From NCBI GenBank assembly GCA_950097015.1, contig CATNEN010000005.1, positions 1,736,001-1,800,000 of the forward strand: DNA of 64,000 bases, given 5' to 3'. The position numbers and the translations under genes are program-made. Numbering within the stretch: the first letter of the stretch is position 1; each line of letters begins with the position of its first letter. Source of the DNA: Macrostomum hystrix (lineage: Eukaryota; Platyhelminthes; Macrostomidae). Shown one piece after another: positions 23,011 through 35,930 of the stretch. Under the pieces are notes generated by a model. It saw nothing but the letters and a program-made list of their open reading frames with translations. It was not told the origin of the DNA and did not search any database.

Positions 23011-23251
23011 GCGACTGATCCTTTAATGTTGTTTTAATCCTTTTATCTCTCTGTTAAATGTATATTTTAATTGTTTTTTTCCGAAGCCACCAATTTGCTG
23101 AGTTGGGTACTCGTGAACTATAAATCGATTCCAAAATCGGCTCACGAAAAAAATATGATTTTAGATATTTTGTCATAATGAATTGCTGTTTAGGATTCAG
23201 GTATAGATAACTGCTTTCAGTTAGGAGCCTTGTCCCATTCAACCGCCTATA

Positions 23252-23283
23252 CAAACGCACACACACACACACACGCGCACACA
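23252..23283. repeat. CA microsatellite
   Basis: A run of (AC)n with two G interruptions, about 30 bp. Confidence 0.85.
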
Positions 23284-24112
23284 CCAGATCTCAGATGACA
23301 GCAGATATGGCGATTCCAACTATAGAATTAATGAGTTTTAGTTGATCATTTTTTTATTTTGAATTGGCACCAGTTGCGTGTTGACTCGGTACCTGCAGCT
23401 ATCCAATGGCTCAGTCATTGCCTTGTTGGCAATTTATTCAATTAATCAGCCAAAACTGAACAAATGCTTGAAGATGGATGACAGCCACCAGTGCTGAGTC
23501 TGACTAAAATGACTATAATAAGATAGAGAGCGAGAGACAATGACTGCTGGTTATAAACCCAGTCGAGATGAGCTTCCCGCTTGGGATAACCATTGTGCAA
23601 CCATCGCGGTTATAACGAAGCGACGTTTTGGCTCTGAAATCCTAAAATATAGTTCTACAGTTGCCATTTAGTTTATTGTGTTTTTCTTTCCTCCCAGCTC
23701 TTCAGATAAGGGTGGCATTCTGTTGGAAATTTAGCCAAATATAAGCGACTCGTGTCATAGTGGGTGGTTCTTTATTTTTGTTGGAGCTTGAGTTGGTTGC
23801 TCTGTGGCGGGGTGGGTCGTATTAGCGACTGGCCAACGATTGGTGCTTGGATTCAGACGGATTTAAACAAAATGGGATTATATTTGGGGAGTAGGAGGGG
23901 GACAGATCTCCTGGCTCAAACGGTGAAATGAGGCTTCTCGGGGTTGTGGCGATAATGTTTTTGTTGCTAAGCGCGCCAGAACCATTAACTAAACGCGCCG
24001 CAATGGGGGCTGACGATGACGAGGGTAGCTGAGGAAAGAATTGACTTGAGGGATTCTGCCAGCCAACCAACTGCAGCCTCCAAAACGCCACCTACCCACC
24101 GACACAGGCCCC
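23284..24112. other. Intergenic sequence upstream of the peptide gene
   Basis: No coding feature is supported. It likely holds the regulatory region of the peptide-precursor gene, including palindromic AT-rich words, but no specific site can be assigned beyond the TATA box. Confidence 0.5.
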
Positions 24113-24118
24113 TATAAA
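24113..24118 (+). promoter_or_regulatory. TATA box of the peptide-precursor gene
   Basis: TATAAA in the context cccctataaactgg. A transcription start about 30 bp downstream (near 24143-24148) would give a roughly 155-nt first 5'UTR exon ending at the GTAAGT donor at 24300. Confidence 0.45.
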
Positions 24119-24299
24119 CTGGTCTAAGCATCTTGTTTGGAGCACAGCCCTCTTTTGCCCAAAAGTTTTTTGTTCCCAAAAAAGCCACTCCGTTTGGCAA
24201 TAGAATTTGTTCTATACCAGCCGTGTGTGTCTAAACACAAGCCTCTTTAAACCCAAGTTTGCTTTTTCAACTACTGTAGCTTCTCTCTCTTTCCGTCGG

Positions 24300-24462
24300 G
24301 TAAGTCTTGATTGAGTTTTTGAAACAATTATTCTAAAGTTTAATTAGACTGATTGCACTGACGATTGGATTGATTGATGACTGAATTTCAATTCTTGGAT
24401 TTCATTTGCTTTATTGATTGGGTATTTCTTCTTATTCAAAGTCGGATTTTGATCACACCCAG
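24300..24462 (+). other. 5'UTR intron of the peptide-precursor gene
   Basis: A strong donor (ccgtcgg/gtaagt) and acceptor (gatcacacccag/gtcggttg) bracket 163 bp that end 25 bp before the start codon. Confidence 0.6.
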
Positions 24463-24487
24463 GTCGGTTGCCTAAAACTTCAACGGA

Positions 24488-25500
24488 ATGGCCAAAAGCA
24501 GCAAACTGATCATTTCCTTCCTGCTAGTCATCCTGGCAGCTTCCGTTCTGGCCGAGGTGAGAACTTGAATGGTCACGCGTGTAGTTCTTTCTTCCGAAAA
24601 AAGACATTTTCTTAATCCAAAGCCACTCCTGCTTTATTTTCTGATTCACACAGAGAGCAGACTTGTCGGAATTCGAGGAACGAATGCTGGAGCGAGAGCA
24701 CGCTAAGCCGCAGTCGCAGCGGCATCACAAAGGCGGCCACCGGCAGTCGACGCCTGGGCATCGCGGCGGCGGTCACCATAAGAAGCCAGAATTTGAACGA
24801 CGCGCCGCCCTGTCGGACTTTAAACGCGCCGCTCTGGCCGACTTCAAGCGTGCCGCCCTGTCGGACTTCAAACGCGCCGCCCTGTCGGACTTCAAACGCG
24901 CCGCCCTTTCGGACTTCAAACGCGCCGCCCTGTCCGATTTCAAACGCGCCGCTCTGGCAGACTTCAAACGCGCCGCCCTAGCTGACTTTAAACGTGCCGC
25001 CCTAGCTGACTTTAAACGTGCCGCCCTAGCTGACTTCAAACGCGCCGCCCTTTCTGACTTCAAACGTGCCGCACTGTCTGACTTCAAACGCGCCGCTCTT
25101 AGTGACTTCAAACGTGCCGCCCTGTCCGACTTTAAGCGCTCTTCAAGCCAGCGTGGTCATCACCGCGAAAGCGAGATGTCTGATTTGAAACCGCAAGCTC
25201 AGGTGAGGTCAAGGTGACAATTCTAGCTTACCCGTAATTTATTAGAATGTTAATTAGGTTAATTGTTCTGTCAAATGCTTATCGCTTGAAAGGTGTGAAA
25301 TACTTTCGAACTCTTTTATGAAGTCACTCTTAGTCTCTTATCAGTGGGCGGAATCTAGTCATGTGACGTCACCCTAACCATTCTCACTGTTTCAGCGACA
25401 GCATCAGAATGAAGAGAAACGGGCCTACTACTGGGACGTGTGCAGCCGATGGGTGAAGGGACAGGAACGCCTTTACGTCTGCAAGAAACAGGTGCGCTGA
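24488..25500 (+). CDS. Secreted repeat peptide precursor (14 x AAL[S/A]DF-KR)
   Basis: Exons 24488-24556, 24654-25202 and 25396-25500, all phase 0 with GT-AG introns, give 240 aa. Exon 1 is a signal peptide (MAK then SKLIISFLLVILAASVLA) with predicted cleavage near AASVLA/E. Exon 2 has a basic His/Gln/Gly spacer, then fourteen tandem 8-residue units: nine AALSDF and five AALADF, each followed by the dibasic processing site KR. A degenerate copy (ADLSEFEER) opens exon 2. Exon 3 has one KR site followed by a C-terminal segment starting AYYWDVCSRWVKG with two cysteines 12 residues apart, which could form a disulfide. No Gly precedes KR, so the hexapeptides would end in a free Asp-Phe carboxylate rather than an amide. 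The layout is that of a neuropeptide or peptide-hormone prohormone; I recognise no family. A structural secreted repeat protein is the alternative. Confidence 0.85.
24804..25139 (+). repeat. Coding 24-bp tandem repeat (14 units)
   Basis: Fourteen in-frame 24-bp units encode AAL[S/A]DFKR without interruption. Synonymous differences (gac/gat, ttt/ttc, cgc/cgt, several Leu and Ser codons) occur while the peptide changes only Ser/Ala at position 4. That pattern suggests selection on the peptide rather than DNA-level homogenisation. Confidence 0.92.
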
Positions 25501-25629
25501 GCACCCATTAATCGACAGAATTGAGAAATGAAAAGAGGCGGAATTATGAGCTAAATTTTGAATTCTGAGTACATTAATTTAAACTCACTTAATTGTCTAT
25601 TTAAGCCTGTTAATGCACTAACAAATGAA

Positions 25630-25635
25630 AATAAA
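25630..25635 (+). terminator. Poly(A) signal of the peptide-precursor gene
   Basis: AATAAA lies 130 bp after the TGA at 25498-25500. Confidence 0.6.
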
Positions 25636-25639
25636 AGTG

Positions 25640-26925
25640 AAATATAAATTTACTTTATTTCTTACTCGACCATTTTCTAAGTAAGATTCGTTGAGGCTAT
25701 AGTTGTAACTTTAATCAGAAAATCTGACAAATATTTATAATATACCTGTGTCCTGTACGTACCTAAGCAGCTAAAATACTTTGTAATTAAATATGATTTA
25801 ATAACATTGCCATTGATCGTCATCCATTGTTACAACAATAATTAATATCTTCGGTACACAAAGTAATACCAATTCAGTTCTTGTTACTATAACGAACTCA
25901 ACTATTACTGACTTACCTATATTTTTCTGTTTAAACTAAACAGAATGATCACTTTACTATCATATCATTGCTTAGCCACCGACGACTTTTGTCATAAATT
26001 CATAAATATTTTATAATCTCAGTAATTAATGTTACAATTGGATGTGAATATATATTTTAATTTGTCATTTCCTAATTATGAACAACTGCTATTCACTACT
26101 AATTGTACAATGTTTAAAGTCTATAGACAACATTAATGATACTTATAGAAATGCAATGCCATTTCCGACATTTAATTAAGTGGTAAATTTTGAAAGAAAC
26201 ACATTTTTCCCTATAGTTATTCTAACTATTTCTGCTGCGAAAACGCTTATTTCTTTTTGCTAAATCCGACAAATAAAATTTGCCGAAAAAAATATTTTTT
26301 TTGCTGCCGACATAAAATCAACTTTCTTTACTGGTTCATGAAAACGATTGCCAATGCATTAGCGGAAATAAGTTTTTACGTGTATAGAAACTTCCTGTGA
26401 GCTACTCTACAATGAAAGCGAAAACATGACTCGATTACTTAGTCACCGCAGAAGAAGGATTATTAATAAATTTCTGAGCGAAAAGATGAACAAACCGCAT
26501 CATTTGAAGTTTGTGAATCGAAGTGTCCTTCTATTTTTCTTCCGTTTTGTTGGTATCTGCTCGATTTAGTTGTACCATCAATGAGCATCTATAAATCACC
26601 TGCAAAGGTTTTATGGGGCTGTTAGGAAATTACAACATGAAGGATCAGAATGGTTAAAACTATATACAATTCTGTAGTTTCAACCGTTCTAGCTTGTTCA
26701 AAACAGGTTTGATATGTACCACGATTCTTTACCCAAACTTAATTATGTAAGTTCATAGATTTTCGTCAACTGACTTGTAAATTTTACTAACTTTAATTTA
26801 ATAAAAATTTGAAAATTTGCCCCTGAAGATGTCCATTGTGGGACGAAATGTCACATAACTCTTTTCAACAGCTAGCAAGAGAAACAACAACAAATTTATT
26901 TTATAGCGGCTTTAGCTCGTATTTA
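25640..26925. other. AT-rich intergenic sequence
   Basis: No supported gene is found. A short open stretch near 26430-26560 (beginning MTRLLSHRRRRIINKF) is too short and lacks support. Confidence 0.55.
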
Positions 26926-26929
26926 TAAA

Positions 26930-27300
26930 TGACACAGTTAAATAATTTTCACTAACTCAACATAGTGACCCTTCAGTTGGATGCACGTCTTCCACCGGGT
27001 AAGCATGGACGTCAATGGCATCTGCATATGCCTGCCTTGGCATTTCGTGGACAAGAACCCGTCGCACTTCTTGCTCAAGGCAGTCACGGTTGGCATGAAC
27101 TCCCTCTTGCTTGAGCTTGAGCTTCGGGAAGATGGCGAAATCAGCTGGTGCCAGGTCCGGTGAATACGGTGGGTGAGGCAGGAGGTGGGGCCGAGCATTG
27201 TCATGATGAAGGGGCATTGGCTTCAGTACAGTTCTCCGCTTGTTTGGGATATCATTCTAGTTATGTGAAAAAGTCCAAGGACTTTTGGACACCCCTTGTA
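26930..27300 (-). pseudogene. Mariner transposase C-terminal relic
   Basis: The - strand encodes, in one frame, MPLHHDNARPH followed by PYSPDLAPADFAIFPKLK, the second catalytic Asp region of mariner (D,D34D) transposases. The remainder is readable only with frame changes. A terminal-repeat-like aggggtgtccaaaagtcctt occurs at about 27270-27297 right beside it, so the N-terminal half appears deleted. Inactive. Confidence 0.85.
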
Positions 27301-28160
27301 TGTTGATCATTACATTTATTGATTCATTGATTATTAAGCGAGCTATTTTACCCTAGTGAAACATTTTATAGTTTTTGGTTTCACATTTCGTCTGCAGAAA
27401 ATATACATAATCGTCATCATTATTTTTACCAGCAACAGAAGCAAGCTATTAACAGAATAAAGTTGGCACAGTTTAGGCTTCAAGGACAAAGGCAAAAGCG
27501 AAGTCAATTGTCACGCACCCACGGAGAGGAAAGGTAGGCGTGAGAACTCAGAAGCAGAACTGGCCAGATGAGACGACAATGGCAGCCTCTTCTACTGAGA
27601 CAACACACAAAACTCCCAGCCTGACAGATGAAGACTAAATTTGTTAGACTGTGGGAATGTTGGACTGGGGGATCAGAAGAGCGTTTGCCACCCTACTGGG
27701 CTTGTGAGGACAATGGCAGCTCATGCTAGCCCATAATTTGTGCTCAAGCTGACTGCTCAAAGCCTGTATTACTTCAGCAAAGCGATGAGGCTCTAGCATA
27801 TACGCCTATGCAGTCAGGCATGGTCATGCTGCAACTGCTTATTGACACATTTCTAGCTTAGCTTAATACCCCCAGCGCTAGTTGGCATGGCAACCAACCA
27901 GGCATAGGTTCTTGACTTCCTCAACTATTATTTAATCATCATTATCATCATTGTAGGTGTTTTAGACACGCATCCGTCACTTATATTTTATTGCGAGTTG
28001 TTTTGGAGTGCAAATCGATTTATGGGATGATAGTTGACTTTAAATTTAAAGGAATAATACACACATGATAGATTGGCTAGACAGCGACTAGTAATAGGAC
28101 TGGCACCGGATTTGCGAAGGAGAATATCCATTGATGGTGTAGAGGAGAGCTGCAGGATTA
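27301..28160. other. Intergenic sequence without recognised gene
   Basis: Nothing is supported. A short frame at 28078-28185 (QRLVIGLAPDLRRRISIDG) is vaguely reminiscent of retroelement Gag but is bounded by stops. Confidence 0.5.
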
Positions 28161-28164
28161 TAGG

Positions 28165-29410
28165 AACGGAGAGCTCCACGATTATCGGAATATAGAGGTC
28201 GAGGATTATCGGAGTGGAGAGGTCGAGGATTACCGGATTGGAGAGGTAGAGGATTATCGAATTGGAGAGGTCGAGGATTATCGAAATGGAGAGGTAGAGG
28301 ATTATCGGAATGGAGAGGTAGAGGATAATCGGAGTGGAGAGGTCGAGGATTACCGGATTGGAGAGGTAGAGGATTATCGAATTGGAGAGGTAGAGGATTA
28401 TCGAAATGGAGAGGTAGAGGATTATCGGAATGGAGAGGTAGAGGATTATCGGAGTGGAGAGGTAGAGGATTATCGGAGTGGAGAGGTCGAGGATTACCGG
28501 ATTGGAGAGGTAGATGATTATCGGAGTGGAGAGGTCGAGGATTATCGGAGTGGAGAGGTCGAGGATTATCTAAAAAGATAGGTCGAGGATTATCGGAATG
28601 GAGAGGTCGAGGATTATCGAAATGGAGAGGTAGATGATTATCGGAGTGGAGAGGCCGAGGATTATCGGATTGGAGAGGTAGAGGATTATCAGAGTGGAGA
28701 GGTCGAGGATTATCTAAAAAGATAGGTCGAGGATTATCGGAATGGAGAGGTCGAGGATTATCGAAATGGAGAGGTAGATGATTATCGGAGTGCAGAGGCC
28801 GAGGATTATCGGAGTGGAGAGGCCGAGGATTATCGGAGTGAAGAGGTCGAGGATTATCGGAATGGAGAGGTCGAGGATTATCGGAATGGAGAGGTCGAGG
28901 ATTATCGAAATGGAGGGGTAGAGGAATATCGAAATGGAGAGGTAGTTGATTATCGGAGTGAAGAGGCCGAGGATTATCGGAGTGAATAGGCCGAGGATTA
29001 TCGGAGTGGAGAGGCCGAGGATTATCGGAGTGGAGAGGTCGAGGATTATCGGAGTGAAGAGGCCGAGGATTATCGGAATGGAGAGGTCGGGGATTATCGA
29101 AATGGAGAGGTAGATGATTATCGGAATGGAGAGGTCGAGGATTATCGAAATGGAGGGGTAGAGGATTATCGGAGTGGAGAGGTAGATGATTATCGGAATG
29201 GAGAGGTCGAGGATTATCGGAATGGAGAGGTAGATGATTATCGGAGTGGAGAGGCCGAGGATTATCGGAGTGGAGTGGCCGAGGGCGAGGATTATCGGAG
29301 TGAAGAGGCCGAGGATTATCGGAGTGAAGAGGCCGAGTATTATCGGAGTGGAGAGGCCGAGGATTATTGGAGTGAAGAGGCCGGGGATTATTGGTATAGG
29401 GAATCGACCA
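28165..29410. repeat. 24-bp minisatellite array
   Basis: About 52 copies of gaggattatcggagtggaga plus ggtc, with aat/att/gcc variants. It gives long - strand frames (DNPRPLHS repeated). The equivalent + frame (EDYRSGEV) is interrupted by stops such as those in the two aaaaagatagg units. Confidence 0.94.
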
Positions 29411-32221
<2,811 letters not shown>

Positions 32222-33909
32222 TCAGCGCTTATCCCCGCGCACTTTATCCCTGACTGAAGCGGCTTCACCGCTAGAAGCAGCGGCAGAAGACGCGCCAGCA
32301 GCAACATCGCTCGCACCCATAGCTTCTAATTCGTCATAAAAGAAGCTTCTCAAACGGAGCAAATATTGGGGAAATAATTCGATATCATTGTGACCGGCGC
32401 CTTCGACCCACAGCGGGTCAACTGGCCTTGGCAGGCGTTCGTAAATGGCAAGGCCGTGGGCCACGCTAATCACTTCATCCTCAGTGCCGTGAATTACTAG
32501 ACAAGGCGAACGAATCCTTGGCGCCTTGTCAATGCTGCGGAAAGGGAGCAGCGATTCGGTTTGTGAGCGCTTGAAGCAGTAGGGTCAGAAATTATTGGCG
32601 GCCCATTAGGTTAAAGTGGATAAATATTGGTCAAAGTCTACCCCACTATCTAAATACCCCAAAAATACTCCATTATTCACTACAAAAGCCTACTCCATTA
32701 TTCACTACCAGAGCCAATTCCACTATCTACTACCAGAGCCTACTCCACTATCTACTACCAGAGCCTACTCCACTATCTACTACCAGAGCCTACTCCACTA
32801 TCTACTACCAGAGCCTACTCCACTATCTACTACCAGAGCCTACTCCACTATCTACTACCGGAGCCTACTCCACTATCTACTACCAGAGCCTACTCCACTA
32901 TCTACTACCAGAGCCCACTCCACTATCTACTACATGTGCCAACTCCACTATCTACTACAAAAACCTACCCTATTATCTGCTACCAAAGTTTACCCCATTA
33001 TCAACTATCAAAGCCTACCCCATTATCTACTATCAAAGCCTACCCCATTATCTACTATCAAAGCCTACCCCATTATCTAATATCAAAGTCTACTCCATTA
33101 TCTACTACTAAAGTCTACCCCATTATCTACTCTTATCTACAGGCCTATCAAAGCCTGTATAGCTAAGGTTCGCATACTTCAGATCCAAATCCTACATTCT
33201 TCAAGCATCATCATCATAATTATCAGCAGCAGCGGACTCACTTGGGAAAGGCATCAAAGAACCAGGTTCTGCTGGTGTCCGGGAAAGCGACCCGCAGGCC
33301 GGACAGCAATGGGCTGTGCAGTATAACACCAGCCGGGTTGACCCGAGTGGCCAAATCCATAGTTGGCACAGTGCCAATAGATTGGCCATAGAGTACAATC
33401 TCGCTAGGCGCCAATCCGTATCGGCCAATCAACTGCTGCCAGGCGCAGTCAATATCGGCGTAAAGATTCTTCTCTAGCGGCCTGCCAGTGCTGGCACCAT
33501 AGCCTGAGTAGTCATAGCTGAATATGTTCATATTGAGCTTGCGTCCCAGGTCGATAAGGAAGCCGCTCATCTGACCTAAATCGACAGCGTTGCCGTGCGA
33601 GAATAGCAGGGTGTACTTTGAGCCGCGCCGAGATCGAACGGCGCGAACTAGGACGCATGCGATCACGCTGCCCCGCGACGTCGTAGCGGTTGACGCCTCC
33701 AGGCATTCGGCTTCGTCGTCAGTCAGCTGCATAACCGGAGCAGTCACCGGATCGTCGCCGCTAGCAGACGGATTCAATTGGAATCTGAGATTGCTCATTT
33801 CTCCAACTAGTGAGTAGGTCGGCCTCGGCGGTAGGAAGGCTAATTTTGCGGCGATTCGCGACGGAAACGGCGGCCAACAGAATAGTCGGCAGAGGTCGCG
33901 GCAGGTCAT
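32222..33909 (-). CDS. ABHD17: ABHD17-type alpha/beta hydrolase (protein depalmitoylase), copy 1
   Basis: Two exons, 33242-33909 and 32222-32534, with one phase-2 GT-AG intron, give 326 aa; the vertebrate family is about 310-330. The N terminus [17 protein letters not shown] has the Cys cluster that is palmitoylated and targets ABHD17 to membranes. The catalytic triad is visible: Ser177 in [10 protein letters not shown], Asp242 in IHGTEDEV, His271 in [21 protein letters not shown] and [13 protein letters not shown] are further family signatures. ABHD17 enzymes remove palmitate from membrane proteins such as Ras. After the conserved C terminus there is a 30-residue Ala/Ser-rich extension. An in-frame ATG at 33993 would add 28 residues; the inner ATG is chosen because the Cys cluster should be N-terminal. 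A paralogue lies directly upstream on the same strand. Confidence 0.93.
32640..33130. repeat. 25-bp minisatellite in the ABHD17 copy 1 intron
   Basis: About 19 copies of gagcctactccactatctac plus tacca, decaying to caaagcctaccccattatc at the right end. It lies within the single intron (32535-33241). Confidence 0.92.
33206..33531 (-). repeat. Near-identical tract shared with ABHD17 copy 2
   Basis: These 326 bp match 37555-37880 at a constant offset of 4349 with seven differences counted by eye (about 98%). The tract covers the intron end, the splice donor and the coding segment for roughly [12 protein letters not shown] to DAFPN, including the nucleophile elbow. Identity falls sharply at both edges, as expected after gene conversion. 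Confidence 0.88.
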
Positions 33910-34335
33910 GGAGGTGGCGCCACTGGCGTGTCCGCCGTCTTCGTGATGAATGTAAGGCGCGCCGGCAGGATTGGACTGATGATTGCCGTCCATTTGGGGT
34001 CCGAATCGGGTCACAGGTTAGATCGAGATATGGTTGCAGTGCTGGTTAATGCGAGATCAGAGACAAAACAAGCTGGATGAGGATAAGAGAATTTGCATAG
34101 CCGTATGGACTGCGACCTGTTTAGCAATGCGAAGCTGTTTGATTTAGTATCTGCAGATTTTTTGAGTGACAGCAGCTGGGCTGAAATTAAAATTTCAAAG
34201 CATTTTTAAGATCAACTCAGTTTAGTACCTAAACAAGCGCGCAATTCCACTGATTACCCACCGGCTATCATGAGACACGCAAAGCCGACTTAATAACTCA
34301 CCACAGAGCCTAATAATCACCCACCTTGAAATCTT
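33910..34335. other. 5' flank of ABHD17 copy 1
   Basis: Contains the alternative in-frame ATG at 33993 and possibly the promoter. No defined element is recognised. Confidence 0.4.
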
Positions 34336-34339
34336 ACAC

Positions 34340-35030
34340 ATAAACCACCCCAAAGCCGGCCTATCACTCACCCACAGCCGACCTATCACTCACCTAAAGC
34401 CGACCTATCACTCACCCACAGCCGACCTATCACCCCACCCCAAAGCCGACCTATCACTCACCTAAAGCCGACCTATCACTCACATAAAGCCGACCTATCA
34501 CTCACCTAAAGCCGACCTATCACTCACCTAAAGCCGACCTATCACTCACCTAAAGCCGACCTATCACTCACCTAAAGCCGACCTATCACTCACCTAAAGC
34601 CGACCTATCACTAACCCACAGCCGACCTATCACCCCACCCCAAAGCCTTCCTATCACCCACCCCACAGCCTACCTATCACCCACCCCAAAGCCGACATAT
34701 CATCCACACCACAGCCTACCTATCACCCACCCAAAGCCGACCTATCACTCACCCAAAGCCGACCTATCACTCACCCCAAAGCCTTCCTATCACCCACCCC
34801 AAAGCCGACATATCATCCACACCACAGCCTACCTATCACCCACCCAAAGCCGACCTATCACTCACCCAAAGCCGACCTATCACTCACCCCAAAGCCTTCC
34901 TATCACCCACCCCAAAGCCGACATATCACCCACACCACAGCCTACCTATCACCCACCCCAAAGCCGACATATCACCCACACCACAGCCTACCTATCACCC
35001 ACCACAAAGCAAACCCCATTACTACCCCAA
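34340..35030. repeat. 22-bp minisatellite between the ABHD17 copies
   Basis: About 30 copies of gccgacctatcactcaccta plus aa, with caccccaccccaaa and cacagccta variants; the right half is a mixture of composite units. Confidence 0.92.
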
Positions 35031-35612
35031 GACTACCCCACTAACCACCCAAAAGCCTACCTTATCATCCCTAAGTTATTTAAGGAGAAAGCTTTTATGT
35101 AATTATACTATTTTTTGTTATGTAAATGCAGCTTTAATACAAATCAATCTTTGCGAAGAACTTATTTACCAAAACAAGAAGAAATTTGAAATCGAAAAAA
35201 GGAAATAATGAAATCATTACCTGTTATCATCAAATATCATCAAATAATTAATCCATGAAAGTCGTTTAATGAATCATAACAGATTAAAATAAAATATAAA
35301 TAAATATAATCGAACTATAATCGAATTTTAGGAAACAAAGTTCACGGAACAGTTGTAATAATTAAAAAAACAAAGAAACTAATTTTTCTAACCAAAAATA
35401 ATGAAAACTTGACAAACTATTATTATTTTTTTATTTAAGAGATTAACAATTCTTACCAAAGATTAACGTTTTCAAATGCAAACAGCCAAAAAATTCATAC
35501 TGAAGTAAAAAACTATTAAAACAAAAAAGAAGTAAAAAATAAATAACAAACAGCATAATGCAGATTGGAAGTCAAGAAACATCATTCATTAACTTGATTC
35601 AAAACCTAAGAA

Positions 35613-35775
35613 TATCAAAACTGCAGTTCACAGAGCACGTGAGTCACTAAAACTGCAGTTCAGAGAGATCATTACTCACTAAAACTGCAGTTCACAGAGC
35701 ACGTGAGTCACTAAAACTGCAGTTCAGAGAGATCATTACTCACTAAAACTGCAGTTCACAGAAAGCGGGATTCAC
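35613..35775. repeat. Short direct repeat, about 60-bp unit
   Basis: A unit with two ctaaaactgcagttca modules and alternating agagcacgtgagtca / gagagatcattactca occurs about two and a half times. The surrounding 35030-35860 is AT-rich with nothing else recognised. Confidence 0.8.
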
Positions 35776-35930
35776 TAATATCCAAAACGGCAAAATTATG
35801 ACTTTCAGAACATTTTGAATCGTGAAAATGTCGACTTAAAGTAAAATTAATCCTTTAGTCTCAGCATTGCGTTTTAGTAACTTCATTGGTTCGGCTGCGG
35901 TTCTGATCACTGCTGCTGCTCCTGCTGTTT

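Noticed and set aside
20453-23026. Long frames on both strands in the 33-bp array
   Set aside because: Both strands are open at once because the 33-bp unit lacks stops; no signal peptide, splice or initiation context.
26820-26870. Hammerhead-ribozyme-like words CTGAAGA...GGGACGAAA
   Set aside because: The core words occur and a 4-bp helix II can be drawn, but the first helix position is unpaired and no complementary stems I/III or cleavage site could be found.
28078-28185. Short Gag-like frame (LAPDLRRRISIDGVEE)
   Set aside because: About 35 codons, bounded by stops, no zinc knuckle or neighbouring retroelement domain.
33993-34014. Longer N terminus for ABHD17 copy 1
   Set aside because: The upstream GTG/ATG would bury the palmitoylated Cys cluster that is N-terminal in the family and in copy 2; the start at 33909 is preferred.
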